The notes: a model not told the origin generated them from the letters alone. Positions 1-8,342 are shown, counted from the stretch's first letter. The stretch: 64,000 nt of DNA from RYN-230 sp963841695 (GCA_963841695.1 CAWJDQ010000001.1:310001-374000); one strand, 5' to 3'. Made by a program: numbers and translations.

Positions 1-642
1 TTCCGTCGGCTGCTGGGCCTGCTGGGTGAGCGCGGGATCCGATTCGGCTTTCAAGGCCGGCCGGACCTGATCGACCGCCGCATGGCCGAGCAGCTGCGTG
101 CTGCCGGGTGCATTTATGCTGAGCTGGGAATTGACACGGTGTCCAATTCTCTCTCTTCCGATATCGGGCGGCGGCAAAGCCTCGAGCGCGCTCGGGGCGG
201 GGTCGAGGTATGCCGGGAGTATATTCCCATTGTGAGGTTTAACCGGCTTAATCTGCAGACCGGCGACTACCGGGAAATGTTTGGTGACGTTCAGGATGAC
301 TGGGAGTATCCCCCGGACCCGGCCTTCCCGTATCCTGGTGCGGCGCTCGGGGAGCGGGTCATGCGGACATACGGCTACCCCTCCTTCGACTGGGACTTTG
401 CGCGGCGCTATTCCTGGTGGCTGCGAATTGAAGTTTTTCTGCACCGTAAGCACCCATACCTGGATCCTGCAGATGTGCGGAGTCTCCAGGGAGCCTTTCT
501 CGGGCTGACGGACACGGCGGCCACAGAAATAGCCGCAGCGCTAGGGCCGGTAGTGATGACGCCGCCGGAATTCCACGCACAGAATAAGATTGTCATGCGA
601 AGGGGGCCAGGTGTTCGAACTCGTAGTTCCGGCACGCAATGA
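1..642 (+). CDS. Radical SAM protein, C-terminal part (5' truncated by window edge)
   Basis: The reading frame is open from base 1, so the true start lies upstream. The visible part begins with GIRFGFQGRPDLID followed by an AGC-x-YAELGIDT segment. That matches the late beta-strands of the radical SAM TIM barrel, where the usual text is 'lreaGc..v.lGiES'. The CxxxCxxC cluster motif would be upstream, so the assignment rests on barrel strands only. Many family members with this C-terminal layout carry an N-terminal B12-binding domain; that cannot be checked here. Its end overlaps the glycosyltransferase start by about 32 bp, implying translational coupling. A/T-ending codons are more common than in later genes, which suggests transfer. 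Confidence 0.7.
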   Translation, partial: FRRLLGLLGERGIRFGFQGRPDLIDRRMAEQLRAAGCIYAELGIDTVSNSLSSDIGRRQSLERARGGVEVCREYIPIVRFNRLNLQTGDYREMFGDVQDDWEYPPDPAFPYPGAALGERVMRTYGYPSFDWDFARRYSWWLRIEVFLHRKHPYLDPADVRSLQGAFLGLTDTAATEIAAALGPVVMTPPEFHAQNKIVMRRGPGVRTRSSGTQ

Positions 643-1348
643 GGAAGACCATGTCGGGGAGTTGCTCACCTGGGCGCGGTCTGCATTCGGATCCGCAATC
701 AAGATCGTGGTGGTCGATAACGCAAGCACCGACCGGACGCGGGAAGTCGCACACGCGACAGGAGCGGATGAGGTGGTTCACGAAGATCGCCCAGGCAAAG
801 GGTTCGCGGTGATCACTGGCTTGAAGAGGTGCATTTCTGCCCAGGTCATGGTCTGCGATGCAGATATTGTCGGCTTGCGTCCCGAGGCTTTCTGGTCGCT
901 GCGGAAGGTGGTCGAAAATTCGCCTTCGCCCATTGGCCGCCTGTCGATCGCCCGTGACCCCGAGGATGCCCCCGTAACGACACTGGTCGCACGCCCTCTT
1001 CTCGCGGCGCTCAGCCTGGAGGAGGAGGCTGGCTCCGAGCCTTTGGGAGGGCTGTTGCTGGCTAAGCGTCAATTTGTCCTTGAACAGCATCTCCCAGGCG
1101 GCTGGGGGTTTGATGTGGGATGCACGATAGCGGCGGTCCGCGATGGGTGCCGCATTCCCGAGATCCTCGTATCGGGGGTCACGCACCGGCATAAGCCGGT
1201 AAGCGACTACGTGGAAATGGCGAATCAGGTATGCCTGGCGATTCTGCGTGCTACCGGCCGCATAGCGTGGGACCACGCTGACTGTACTCAGTGCGGCAGC
1301 GTGGCCAGCCAGGAGGCCAATCTTCTCAAGGTTTCTGACGCGACCTGA
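611..1348 (+). CDS. GT2-family glycosyltransferase
   Basis: GT-A fold sugar transferase. The N-terminus reads FELVVPARNEE, then IKIVVVDNASTDRT (nucleotide-sugar binding) and RPGKGFAVITGL. A metal-binding DxD-like MVCDADIVGL follows near residue 90, as in glucosyl-3-phosphoglycerate synthase and dolichol-phosphate-mannose-synthase-like enzymes. I prefer the GTG at 611 because a G-rich ribosome site (GAAGGGGG, 599-606) sits just upstream; the frame is also open to a TTG at 590. About 245 aa, soluble, no membrane segments. It lies between a radical SAM gene and a PIG-L deacetylase, so it probably attaches an N-acetylated amino sugar that the next enzyme deacetylates. Donor and acceptor are unknown. 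Confidence 0.8.
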   Translation: MFELVVPARNEEDHVGELLTWARSAFGSAIKIVVVDNASTDRTREVAHATGADEVVHEDRPGKGFAVITGLKRCISAQVMVCDADIVGLRPEAFWSLRKVVENSPSPIGRLSIARDPEDAPVTTLVARPLLAALSLEEEAGSEPLGGLLLAKRQFVLEQHLPGGWGFDVGCTIAAVRDGCRIPEILVSGVTHRHKPVSDYVEMANQVCLAILRATGRIAWDHADCTQCGSVASQEANLLKVSDAT

Positions 1349-1381
1349 CCGTGCGCGGAGCACGGCCTAAGGAAGTGAGAT

Positions 1382-2161
1382 GTGTCTGAGCGGAGTCGGT
1401 GGCTTGTGGTGTCACCGCATCTCGACGACGCGGCGCTCTCGGTTGGCGCGACTATCGCCGAGCGGTCCCTGCTTGGCCAGCTGACCGACGTCGTCACAGT
1501 TTTCTCGGGCCCTGGCGAACCCCCCTTGTCCCCGGTGGCCCGGCGCTTTCACGGCGAGTGCGGGCTCGATGAAGACGCCGTCGCGGTGCGCATGCGCGAG
1601 GATGCGTCGGCCATGGCTATTCTCGGCGCGGCCCAGCATCACCTGGGGTTCCCGGATGCCATATATCGCAGGCGTGCCGATGGCGGATGGCTCTGCGAGG
1701 ACCGTTACGACATGTTCAGGCCCGGCGGAGCGGGCGAGCCGGGCCTTACCGGCGAGATTACCGCTGCGCTCGCCGACCGATGCCGGCGCACCCGCCCTGG
1801 CCTGCTCGTTACCTGCCGCGGTATCGGCGGGCATATCGATCACCTGATGACCCGCGATGCTGCTCTTGCGGTAGCAGTACTCGAGGAGCTGCCGATCTTG
1901 CTGTGGGAAGATCTCCCCTACGCACTCAGGCAGCCAGAGTCCGGGGAGCTGGACGACCCGCGTGACTTCGCGCCCTCGGCGCTGGCCTGGAGCCGGAAGT
2001 GGCGCGCGATCCGGTCGTACGCGTCACAAATCCCCATGCTCTGGCCGGGCGGCCAGAACTGGCTGGAGATGCTGCTGAGGCATGCCTGCGTACGCGGCGC
2101 GAGGTACCCCACGGAGCAGCTGTGGGCTGTCGATCCGGGTCTGGTTCAGCGTCACTTCTGA
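1382..2161 (+). CDS. PIG-L/LmbE-family N-acetylsugar deacetylase
   Basis: Zinc-dependent de-N-acetylase of the MshB/LmbE/PIG-L family, 259 aa. The signature PHLDDAALSVGA near residue 12 supplies the HxDD zinc/base motif, and GHIDHLMTRDA near residue 150 supplies the HxxH-like distal motif. GTG start at 1382 with AAGGAAG about 8 bp upstream. It lies 33 bp after the glycosyltransferase, presumably in the same transcript. MshB in mycothiol synthesis is a family member, but the radical SAM and GT neighbours point to a secondary-metabolite pseudo-disaccharide step instead. Confidence 0.88.
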   Translation: MSERSRWLVVSPHLDDAALSVGATIAERSLLGQLTDVVTVFSGPGEPPLSPVARRFHGECGLDEDAVAVRMREDASAMAILGAAQHHLGFPDAIYRRRADGGWLCEDRYDMFRPGGAGEPGLTGEITAALADRCRRTRPGLLVTCRGIGGHIDHLMTRDAALAVAVLEELPILLWEDLPYALRQPESGELDDPRDFAPSALAWSRKWRAIRSYASQIPMLWPGGQNWLEMLLRHACVRGARYPTEQLWAVDPGLVQRHF

Positions 2162-2256
2162 ATCCTGAACTCAGAGCAGAGACCCTCGGCGACCCGGCCG
2201 GACCCAAACGAGCAAAACACGCAGAGTAGCCAGATATCAGGCCATATGATTCGACC

Positions 2257-3537
2257 ATGCGGCCGTCTCGCTCATTATCCCTGCCGCCTGGGGCCTGGGG
2301 GCTTGCCGCCCGGGATTCAACGGCGGCCGGGCCGGCGATGTCCGTGCTCAGGTCGGTGATCCGGCGGCTGGCGGCCATTGTCCGCGGCTGCGGCGTCGGC
2401 TACGTGGCCGTGCAGGTCGCGATCTGGCACGGCTACTACGCGGCTCAGCCCGGGCGGCTCGCTGGCCCGCTCGCCGCGATGGTCTGGGGGATCGCGGCCG
2501 TGGCCTGGCTGCGCCGCCGCCGCCCGGACTGGCCGCTGATCGTCGTGGACACGGGTTTCTACGCCGCGCTCGCCGTCAGCGCCGGGGCGTGCGTGCCGCC
2601 AGACATGCGCGGCGTGGCCGGCAACTGGCTCTACATCGCCGTGGCCAGCCAGGTGGTCGTGACGGTCTGGTTCGCGCCCCGGGTGCTGGCGGTACTGCTG
2701 AGCCTCGTCCCGGAGGCGGCTTACTGGGCGGGGACCGCGGTGACCCCGCCGGGGCCGGCCCAGGGCAACGCCCCGGTGGTGTCCGGGGTGCTGCTGCTCG
2801 TCGTGGTGATGGGGCACTGGACCGCCCGCGGCATGCTGTACCGCCGGGCGGCCCGGGCCGACGCCCGGTTCGCCGCCGCCGATCAGGAAGCGCACGACCA
2901 GTACGTGGTCCTGTCCCGGACCATCGAGCGCCGCGAGCACGAGCGGCTGCTGCACGACACCGTGCTGAACACGCTCACCGCGATCAGCCGCGGCAGCCGC
3001 GGCCCGGCGCTGGTGGCCCGCTGCCGGCAGGACATCGCACGGCTGGAGCACGCGCTCGCGGATCCTGGTGATCCGGCGGGCCCGCCCGCCCGGGGAGGCG
3101 GCGGCCTCGTCGCTGATCTGGACGCAATCGCCGCCGAGATGCGCGGCCGCGGCCTGCGCGTCCACCTCGGGCGTGATGCAGGGCCGGGCGGCGCGCAGAT
3201 CCCGGCGCCGGTGGCCGGGGCCCTGGTGCACGCGACCCGGGAGGCACTGGCCAACGTGGCCGCCCACGCCGGCACCGGGGAGGCGTGGGTGTCGGTCACC
3301 CAGGCGGCGCAGCAGCTCCGGGTGACCGTGCGCGACGAGGGCGCGGGCTTCGACCCGGCCCGGGTGGACCCGGGCCGGCTGGGACTGCGCCGTTCGATCA
3401 CCGAGCGGGTCACCGACTGGGGCGGCCGGGTCCGCGTCCAGTCGGCGCCCGGCCAGGGGACGCTGGTCAGCATGAGCTGGCCCGCGGCGGCCGCGGCCGC
3501 CGAGCCGGATCTGGTCGCGGCGGATTCGTCATGGTGA
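2257..3537 (+). CDS. Membrane sensor histidine kinase (NarL-partner type)
   Basis: Sensor kinase of the HisKA_3 class. The N-terminal half carries roughly four to five hydrophobic segments (about residues 45-190). Next comes the dimerisation/phosphoacceptor helix REHERLLHDTVLNTL with His233, then a HATPase_c domain with N-box Asn333 (REALANVAAHAG), G1 DEGAGFD near 360 and a GRLGLRRS lid segment. No obvious extracytoplasmic sensor domain, so input is probably intramembrane. ATG 2257 and in-frame ATG 2338 are both possible; neither has a strong ribosome site. It overlaps the next gene by 7 bp and forms a kinase, kinase-like protein and regulator operon. Confidence 0.88.
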   Translation: MRPSRSLSLPPGAWGLAARDSTAAGPAMSVLRSVIRRLAAIVRGCGVGYVAVQVAIWHGYYAAQPGRLAGPLAAMVWGIAAVAWLRRRRPDWPLIVVDTGFYAALAVSAGACVPPDMRGVAGNWLYIAVASQVVVTVWFAPRVLAVLLSLVPEAAYWAGTAVTPPGPAQGNAPVVSGVLLLVVVMGHWTARGMLYRRAARADARFAAADQEAHDQYVVLSRTIERREHERLLHDTVLNTLTAISRGSRGPALVARCRQDIARLEHALADPGDPAGPPARGGGGLVADLDAIAAEMRGRGLRVHLGRDAGPGGAQIPAPVAGALVHATREALANVAAHAGTGEAWVSVTQAAQQLRVTVRDEGAGFDPARVDPGRLGLRRSITERVTDWGGRVRVQSAPGQGTLVSMSWPAAAAAAEPDLVAADSSW

Positions 3538-4772
3538 GCCACGCGGGCGAGGTCCGCGACGTGACCGAGGCCGCGGTGCCGCGGGTCGCGGCCATCCTGG
3601 CCTTCGTCCTGCCGATCGGCCTGCTCGTCCAGGTGCTGGCCGCTCTGCCGGACTACCGTCACCCGGCCGTGCCGATTGTGGTCTGGCTCAGCCTGCTGGT
3701 GGCCGCCTGGCGGCTGATCCCGCACGTCCGCGGGGGCGGCCTGTCCCGGCGCCAGGCCGTGGCCGCGGTCGCGGTGGCGCTGGCCGCGGTCACCGCGGTG
3801 GGCTGGGACCGGAGGCCGTATGTCCCGGCCGGGGCCCTGGACTGGTCCATCCTCGGCGCGGTCTGGCTGCTCGCGCTGGTGGTCCTCAGCCGTCCCGCCT
3901 GGGAGTGGGTGCCCGGCTCGCTCCTGGTCCTGGCGGTCAACGGCTTCTTCGTCCTGCGCCTGCTGGGCACCACCGCGCCGGGCATCGCCCGGCTGGCGGC
4001 GGCCGGGTACGTGGTGGTGATGATCCTGGGCGTGTTCGCCCTGCTGCGGCCCACCCTCCGGGTGCACGCCGGGCTGGCCGCGCGCGCGGCCGAACTGGCC
4101 AGCCGCTCGGCGGCGGAACGCGCCGCGGTCGGGGCCATCCAGCAGGACCGGCGGGACCGGTTCGCGCTGCTGGAACTGGAGGCGCTGCCGCTGCTGCGCG
4201 GCATCGCCGACGGTTCGCTCGACCCCGCCGCCGAGGACGTGCGCCAGCAATGCGCCCGGCACGCCACCACCCTGCGGCGGGCCCTGGTCAACCGGGCCCG
4301 GCTGGGCCGCGAACTCCTGGCCGGGCTGGAACCTGCGCTGCGCGCGGCCCGGCAGCGCGGCCTGCAGGTCGAGATCCAGGTGGTGGGGGATCCGGGCCTG
4401 CCCTCGCCGGGCCTGGCCCGGGCCACCCTGGGCGCCGTGGATACGGTGCTGCGGGCGCTGCCTCCGCAAACAGTTACCCTGACCGTGCTCGCCCCGGGCG
4501 GGGCATCCCCGTCCGCGCTGGCCGCGGGCGGGCCGGGCCCGTCCGTGCTCGTCCCGGGCGGGGCGGCCCCGCCCGTGCTCGCCGCGGGCGCCCTCGCTGA
4601 TCCCGCGCTGGACGTGGAGCTGTACCTGACCTTCACGGGGCTGCCGCCTGCCGCGCGGGCCGCGGCCTTCGCCGCACCGGCCGGGGTCTCCCGCTGGCGG
4701 GCCGGGCTCGACGTCGACGCCAGCGGCTCGGGCTGCCTCGAGGTCAGCTGGCCCGCGGCGGTGCGGGTGTGA
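3531..4772 (+). CDS. Degenerate kinase-like membrane protein
   Basis: A 413-aa protein with the same layout as its upstream neighbour: about five hydrophobic segments in residues 20-165, then a helical region (QQDRRDRFALLELEALPLLRGIADG) where the phosphoacceptor helix should be, then a C-terminal alpha/beta region. No His-Asp/Glu H-box pair, no HATPase N-box and no clear GxG lid are visible, so it should not autophosphorylate. A three-fold low-complexity insert (LAPGGASPSALAAGG-type, about residues 323-355) occupies the place of the ATP lid. ATG at 3531 overlaps the kinase stop by 7 bp. Likely a pseudokinase partner that modulates the kinase or regulator; this is inference from position and layout. 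Confidence 0.6.
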   Translation: MVSHAGEVRDVTEAAVPRVAAILAFVLPIGLLVQVLAALPDYRHPAVPIVVWLSLLVAAWRLIPHVRGGGLSRRQAVAAVAVALAAVTAVGWDRRPYVPAGALDWSILGAVWLLALVVLSRPAWEWVPGSLLVLAVNGFFVLRLLGTTAPGIARLAAAGYVVVMILGVFALLRPTLRVHAGLAARAAELASRSAAERAAVGAIQQDRRDRFALLELEALPLLRGIADGSLDPAAEDVRQQCARHATTLRRALVNRARLGRELLAGLEPALRAARQRGLQVEIQVVGDPGLPSPGLARATLGAVDTVLRALPPQTVTLTVLAPGGASPSALAAGGPGPSVLVPGGAAPPVLAAGALADPALDVELYLTFTGLPPAARAAAFAAPAGVSRWRAGLDVDASGSGCLEVSWPAAVRV

Positions 4773-4822
4773 CGGCCACGGCGGTGCGGGAGTGAGAGCC
4801 ACGGCGGTGCGGGAGTGACGGC
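4754..4822. repeat. Three tandem 23-bp repeats spanning a stop and the next start
   Basis: Units at 4754-4776, 4777-4799 and 4800-4822 share the core GGCGGTGCGGG(A/T)GTGA. The first contains the TGA of the kinase-like gene and the third contains the GTG start of the response regulator. The middle copy is identical to the third apart from one base. The duplication moved stop and start apart and left GTG triplets in each unit. Confidence 0.9.
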
Positions 4823-5465
4823 CGCGGCGATCGATGTGGCGGCCGTTAACGATCACCCGATCATCCTGGACAGCATCGCCCGGTGGGTCAGCGGCCCGGA
4901 CAGCGGCATCCGGGTCGTGGCCACCTCGGCGACCGTGGACGGCCTGCTGGCCGGCCCGGGGCGGCACGCTCACGTCGTCCTGCTCGACCTCGACCTGGGC
5001 GACGGGACCACAGCCGAGCGGAACGTGTCGGTGATCCGCGCGGCCGGCCCCGCGGTCCTGGTCCTGGCCACCTCGGACCGGCCCGTCTCGGTCCGGGACG
5101 CGATCCGCGCCGGGGCGCTCGGGTACGTGCTCAAGAACGAGGAAACGTCCGAGGTCCGGGCGGCCATTAAGGCCGTGGCCACCGGAAAGGATTGGATCTC
5201 GCCCCGCCTGGCCTACATCTTCGCCACCGACGATGCCCCTGACCGGCCCGTACTAAGCGCGCAGGAAACGCGTGCGCTGCAGCTTTACGCCACCGGTATG
5301 CCGATGAAGTCGGTGGCCAGGCGGATGCGTATTAGTGAGGAGACCACGAAGCAGTATGTCGGCCGCGTGCGGGAGAAGTACGCTAGAGCAGGACGGGCGG
5401 CACCGACGAAATTGGACCTGTACTATCGAGCCGTCGAGGACGGGCATCTCCCCCCTCACCCCTAA
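4815..5465 (+). CDS. NarL/FixJ-family response regulator
   Basis: Two-domain regulator of 216 aa. The receiver domain (1-125) has the acidic pocket VNDHP with Asp13, phosphoacceptor Asp58 in VVLLDLDLGDG, a switch Thr/Ser in LATSD and the invariant Lys in YVLKNEE. The C-terminal LuxR-type helix-turn-helix (about 150-205) reads LSAQETRALQLYATGMPMKSVARRMRISEETTKQYVGRVREKY; it is recognisable but divergent from the usual 'LT.RE.eVL'. GTG start in the last 23-bp repeat. It ends convergently with the TetR gene, about 97 bp away. Cognate of the upstream kinase. Confidence 0.9.
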   Translation: MTAAAIDVAAVNDHPIILDSIARWVSGPDSGIRVVATSATVDGLLAGPGRHAHVVLLDLDLGDGTTAERNVSVIRAAGPAVLVLATSDRPVSVRDAIRAGALGYVLKNEETSEVRAAIKAVATGKDWISPRLAYIFATDDAPDRPVLSAQETRALQLYATGMPMKSVARRMRISEETTKQYVGRVREKYARAGRAAPTKLDLYYRAVEDGHLPPHP

Positions 5466-5561
5466 CCGCGGACCCCCCCTCCCGGTGACAGGGGTAACAG
5501 GAGATACCCGTCCTCGATCTTTGTTACGAGACATGATCTTAAGCTGCCCGTCAACCAGCCG

Positions 5562-6353
5562 TCATGACCCCTCTTGGGGGGTCAGCCCCAATGCGCCGTC
5601 GGGGGTCAGCCCCAATGCGCCGTCGATGAGCCGCAGTATGCACCGGTCGAAAATCTCGTCCGCGTCCCGCGGTGGCGGCGGCGGGCCGGCCAGCGCCGCG
5701 GCCAGGTTCGGGTAACGGCCGCTGGCCGCGGCCGCCACCAGGCCGGCCACCTGGGCGGCGGACTGCTCCTGCGCGGTCACCCCGGTCCGGGCCCGTTCCT
5801 CGGCCAGCGCCGCCTGGACGCCCCCGTAGGAGAGCGCGAACCCGTTGACCATCCCGAGCAGCTCCATCTTGGCCGCGGTATCCAGGCCGGAACTGCTCAG
5901 CAAGCCGAGGAAGTACTCGACGTACCGCATCGCGCTGGGTCCGATCACCGGCGGCCGCTGCATGGCCCGGGGCAGCCACGGGTGGCGCCGGGTGATGTCC
6001 CGGCCCTGCCGGGCCAGCTCCAGGATCCTGGCCCGGCGGCCGGCCAGCCGGTGACCCGGCGGCACGTCCGGGTACGAGTACTCGCCGCTCACCTGGTCGA
6101 TCATCAACTGGACCAGGTGCTCCTTGGACGGCACGTAGTTGTACAGCGACATGGTGCCCATGCCCAGGTCGGTGGCGATCCGCCGCATCGTGACCGCGTC
6201 GATGCCCTCGGTGTCGGCCACCGCGACCGCGGCGGCGGCGATCGCGGCCCGGCTGTGCTTCGGCCGGGGCCCCCGCCCGCCGTACTCGGGCACCTCCCAG
6301 ATCGACGCCGGAACCCGGGCGCGGGACCCCGGGCGCGAGCCTGACGTGGTCAC
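5562..6353 (-). CDS. TetR-family repressor
   Basis: 263 aa, GTG start at 6353. The DNA-binding domain near residues 38-80 reads IAAAAVAVADTEGIDAVTMRRIATDLGMGTMSLYNYVPSKEHL, a standard TetR N-terminus, followed by a TetR_C_1-type all-helical ligand domain. The frame stays open far upstream but only this part has protein character. It is divergent from the CocE-type hydrolase with two palindromic sites between, so it probably represses that gene and itself. The C-terminus ends in two copies of the octapeptide GALGLTPD/Q encoded by a tandem 24-bp repeat. Confidence 0.88.
   Translation of the reverse strand: MTTSGSRPGSRARVPASIWEVPEYGGRGPRPKHSRAAIAAAAVAVADTEGIDAVTMRRIATDLGMGTMSLYNYVPSKEHLVQLMIDQVSGEYSYPDVPPGHRLAGRRARILELARQGRDITRRHPWLPRAMQRPPVIGPSAMRYVEYFLGLLSSSGLDTAAKMELLGMVNGFALSYGGVQAALAEERARTGVTAQEQSAAQVAGLVAAAASGRYPNLAAALAGPPPPPRDADEIFDRCILRLIDGALGLTPDGALGLTPQEGS
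5577..5624. repeat. Tandem 24-bp duplication in the TetR 3' end
   Basis: Two adjoining 24-bp units (5577-5600, 5601-5624) share gtcagccccaatgcgccgtc exactly. They are in frame and add GALGLTP twice before the stop. Confidence 0.9.
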
Positions 6354-6384
6354 CGTGAGCTCACCCCCACCCCGCAGCTTATCT

Positions 6385-6435
6385 ACGTGCGCCGTACGGA
6401 GTATGGTACGGAAAGAAATAACGTACGCCGTACGT
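6385..6435. promoter_or_regulatory. Two palindromic operators between tetR-type and hydrolase genes
   Basis: A perfect 15-bp palindrome acgtacg-c-cgtacgt lies at 6421-6435. A related imperfect copy (acgtgcg-c-cgtacgg) lies at 6385-6399, 36 bp away. Both are in the 126-bp divergent gap. The size and symmetry fit a TetR dimer site; the hydrolase ribosome site AAGGAGG follows at 6470-6476. Confidence 0.7.
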
Positions 6436-6479
6436 AGCTTGCCCGGGCGAGCCGAGCCAGCGAGCAAAAAGGAGGCACG

Positions 6480-8207
6480 ATGACCGAGCCGATCCAGGGC
6501 GAGGCGGCCGTCCGGCCCGTACCCCCGGACCAGGGCGCCCCCCTGCCCCGGCATGTCCGGCTGTGGATGCGGCTGTCCCGGCGGGACCTGCGGGACCTTC
6601 CCCCGCCTCAATGCCCGGTGCGGGTGGACGCGGGCCTGGTGGTGCCCGCCGCCGACGGGGTGGCGCTGCGCACCGATCACTACATCCCGCAGGTGGCCAC
6701 GCCGCGGCCCACGGTGCTGGTCCGCACCCCGTATGGGCGCGGCTTCCCCTGGGACCACCTGTTCGGCGGCCTGATCGCCGAGCAGGGGTTCCACGTGGTG
6801 ATCCAGAGCTGCCGCGGCACCGGCGGGTCCGGCGGCGGGAAGTACCAGCCTTTCACTCGCGAACGGGGCGACGGCCAGGCCACGGTGGCCTGGCTGCGTG
6901 AGCAGGACTGGTTCAACGGGGCGCTGGCCATGATCGGTCCCAGCTACCTCAGCTCCGTCCAGTGGGCGCTGGCTACCGACCCGCCCGCCGAGCTGCGCGC
7001 GCTGGTGACGCAGGTCGGGGTGTCCGACCCGTTCTCGCTGGTCTATCCCGGCGGCGTCTTCGCCCTGGAGAACGTGCTCGTGGCCGCCGCCGCGACGCTG
7101 AGCTTCGAGCGCGGGATGGCCGCGCTGATCCGGTCTGGGCTGCGGGTCCAGCGGAAGATGCGCCGGGCCGGCCGTCAGCTCCCGCTGATCGACGCCTACC
7201 CGCCGGCGCTGGGCACCCGGATCGGCTATCTGGACGAGTGGCTGGCCAGTCCGGACCCGGCCGCCCCGTGCTGGTCGTCGCTGGAGATCGGGGCGGACCG
7301 CCCGCTGCCGCCGATCCCAGCCAGCCTGCTCACCGGCTGGTGGGACGCCTGCCTGGACCAGGTCCTGGACCGGTACGGCCGGCTCCGGGCCCGCGGGACC
7401 CCGGTGCGCCTGGTGGTCGGCCCCTGGACGCACTCGTCGGCCTTCAACCGGGCCCTCCCGGTCGTCCTGGGCGAGGCGCTCGGCTGGCTGCGCGCCTACA
7501 CCGGCCAGGGTCAGACCCAAGACCTCCGCAACGAAGACCGCCCGGTGCGGGTGCACGTCGGCGGCGCCTGCGAATGGCGGGACCTGGCGGACTGGCCCCC
7601 ACCGGAACTGGTTCGCCAGCCCTGGTACCCGCACGCCGGCGGCGGCCTGCTCCCGGAGCCGCCCGCTCAGCCCGGGATCTCCTCGTTCCGCTATGACCCG
7701 GCGGACCCCACCCCGTCAGCGGGCGGCCCGTTGCTCACCCGCCAGGCGGGGGCGGTGGACAACCGGGCCCTGGAGGCCCGGCCCGACGTCCTGGTGTTCA
7801 CCAGCCCGCCGCTCGCCGGGGATCTCGACGTGATCGGCCCGGTCGGCGTCCGGGTCCGGGTGCACGCCTCCGGCCGCCACTTCGACCTCTTCGCCCGGCT
7901 GTGCGACGTGGACCCGCGGGGGCGTTCACGCAACGTCTGTGACGGCATCATCCGGTGCGCCGAGGCCAGCGGCCCGGTCACCGTGCCGATGAGCGCGGCC
8001 GCCCACCGGTTCGCGGCCGGGCACCGGCTGCGGCTCCAGGTGTCGGGCGGGGCCCATCCCCGGTTCGCCCGCAACACGGGATCCGGCGAGCCGCCCGCCA
8101 CCGCGACCCGGCTGGTCCCGGTGGACGTGCAGATCCGGCACGAGGCCGCTGACCCCTGCGTGCTGTCCCTCCCGGTGTGCTCCGGGCCGGGGACCGCCAC
8201 CGGTTAA
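6480..8207 (+). CDS. CocE/NonD-family serine hydrolase (X-Pro dipeptidyl-peptidase S15 fold)
   Basis: 575-aa alpha/beta-hydrolase. The nucleophile Ser155 sits in MIGPSYLSSVQW, after the family signature IQSCRGTGGSGG. The likely acid and base are the Asp of GWWDACLDQ and the His of VVGPWTHSS (about residues 288-320). A C-terminal jelly-roll domain typical of PepX_C follows (LDVIGPVGVRVRVHASGRHFDLFARLCDVDP and GHRLRLQVSGGAHPRF). Family enzymes cleave acyl esters such as cocaine or act as peptidases or acylases; the substrate is unknown. ATG with AAGGAGG 4-5 bp upstream. Presumed target of the divergent TetR repressor. Confidence 0.9.
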   Translation: MTEPIQGEAAVRPVPPDQGAPLPRHVRLWMRLSRRDLRDLPPPQCPVRVDAGLVVPAADGVALRTDHYIPQVATPRPTVLVRTPYGRGFPWDHLFGGLIAEQGFHVVIQSCRGTGGSGGGKYQPFTRERGDGQATVAWLREQDWFNGALAMIGPSYLSSVQWALATDPPAELRALVTQVGVSDPFSLVYPGGVFALENVLVAAAATLSFERGMAALIRSGLRVQRKMRRAGRQLPLIDAYPPALGTRIGYLDEWLASPDPAAPCWSSLEIGADRPLPPIPASLLTGWWDACLDQVLDRYGRLRARGTPVRLVVGPWTHSSAFNRALPVVLGEALGWLRAYTGQGQTQDLRNEDRPVRVHVGGACEWRDLADWPPPELVRQPWYPHAGGGLLPEPPAQPGISSFRYDPADPTPSAGGPLLTRQAGAVDNRALEARPDVLVFTSPPLAGDLDVIGPVGVRVRVHASGRHFDLFARLCDVDPRGRSRNVCDGIIRCAEASGPVTVPMSAAAHRFAAGHRLRLQVSGGAHPRFARNTGSGEPPATATRLVPVDVQIRHEAADPCVLSLPVCSGPGTATG

Positions 8208-8317
8208 AGGGCAGAATTAGCGCACATTTACCAAACTGAATCGGCGCTGATCCGCGTTTTAAGCTGACGTCCAGCGTGGTCACAGCCTGCTACCATCCGG
8301 TTCAGACTTTCCGGTGA

Positions 8318-8342
8318 CCGGTGTTCCTGGGGGGAACACCGG
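8318..8342 (+). promoter_or_regulatory. Perfect hairpin in leader of the first beta-helix gene
   Basis: CCGGTGTTCC-tgggg-GGAACACCGG forms a 10-bp perfect stem with a 5-base loop about 80 bp before the ATG. It lies in the 212-bp gap after the hydrolase, which holds no gene. Whether it is an operator or an RNA leader structure cannot be decided from sequence. It does not match a riboswitch consensus that I can confirm. Confidence 0.45.

Noticed and set aside
2883..4973. Long antisense open frame over the kinase operon
   Set aside because: GC-rich DNA leaves opposite frames open; the translation is Arg/Pro/Gly-rich without any motif, while the forward genes have clear domains.
6354..7634. Leftward extension of the TetR frame into the hydrolase gene
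   Set aside because: The TetR homology begins after 6353; the extension is antisense to the CocE-type gene and crosses its promoter.
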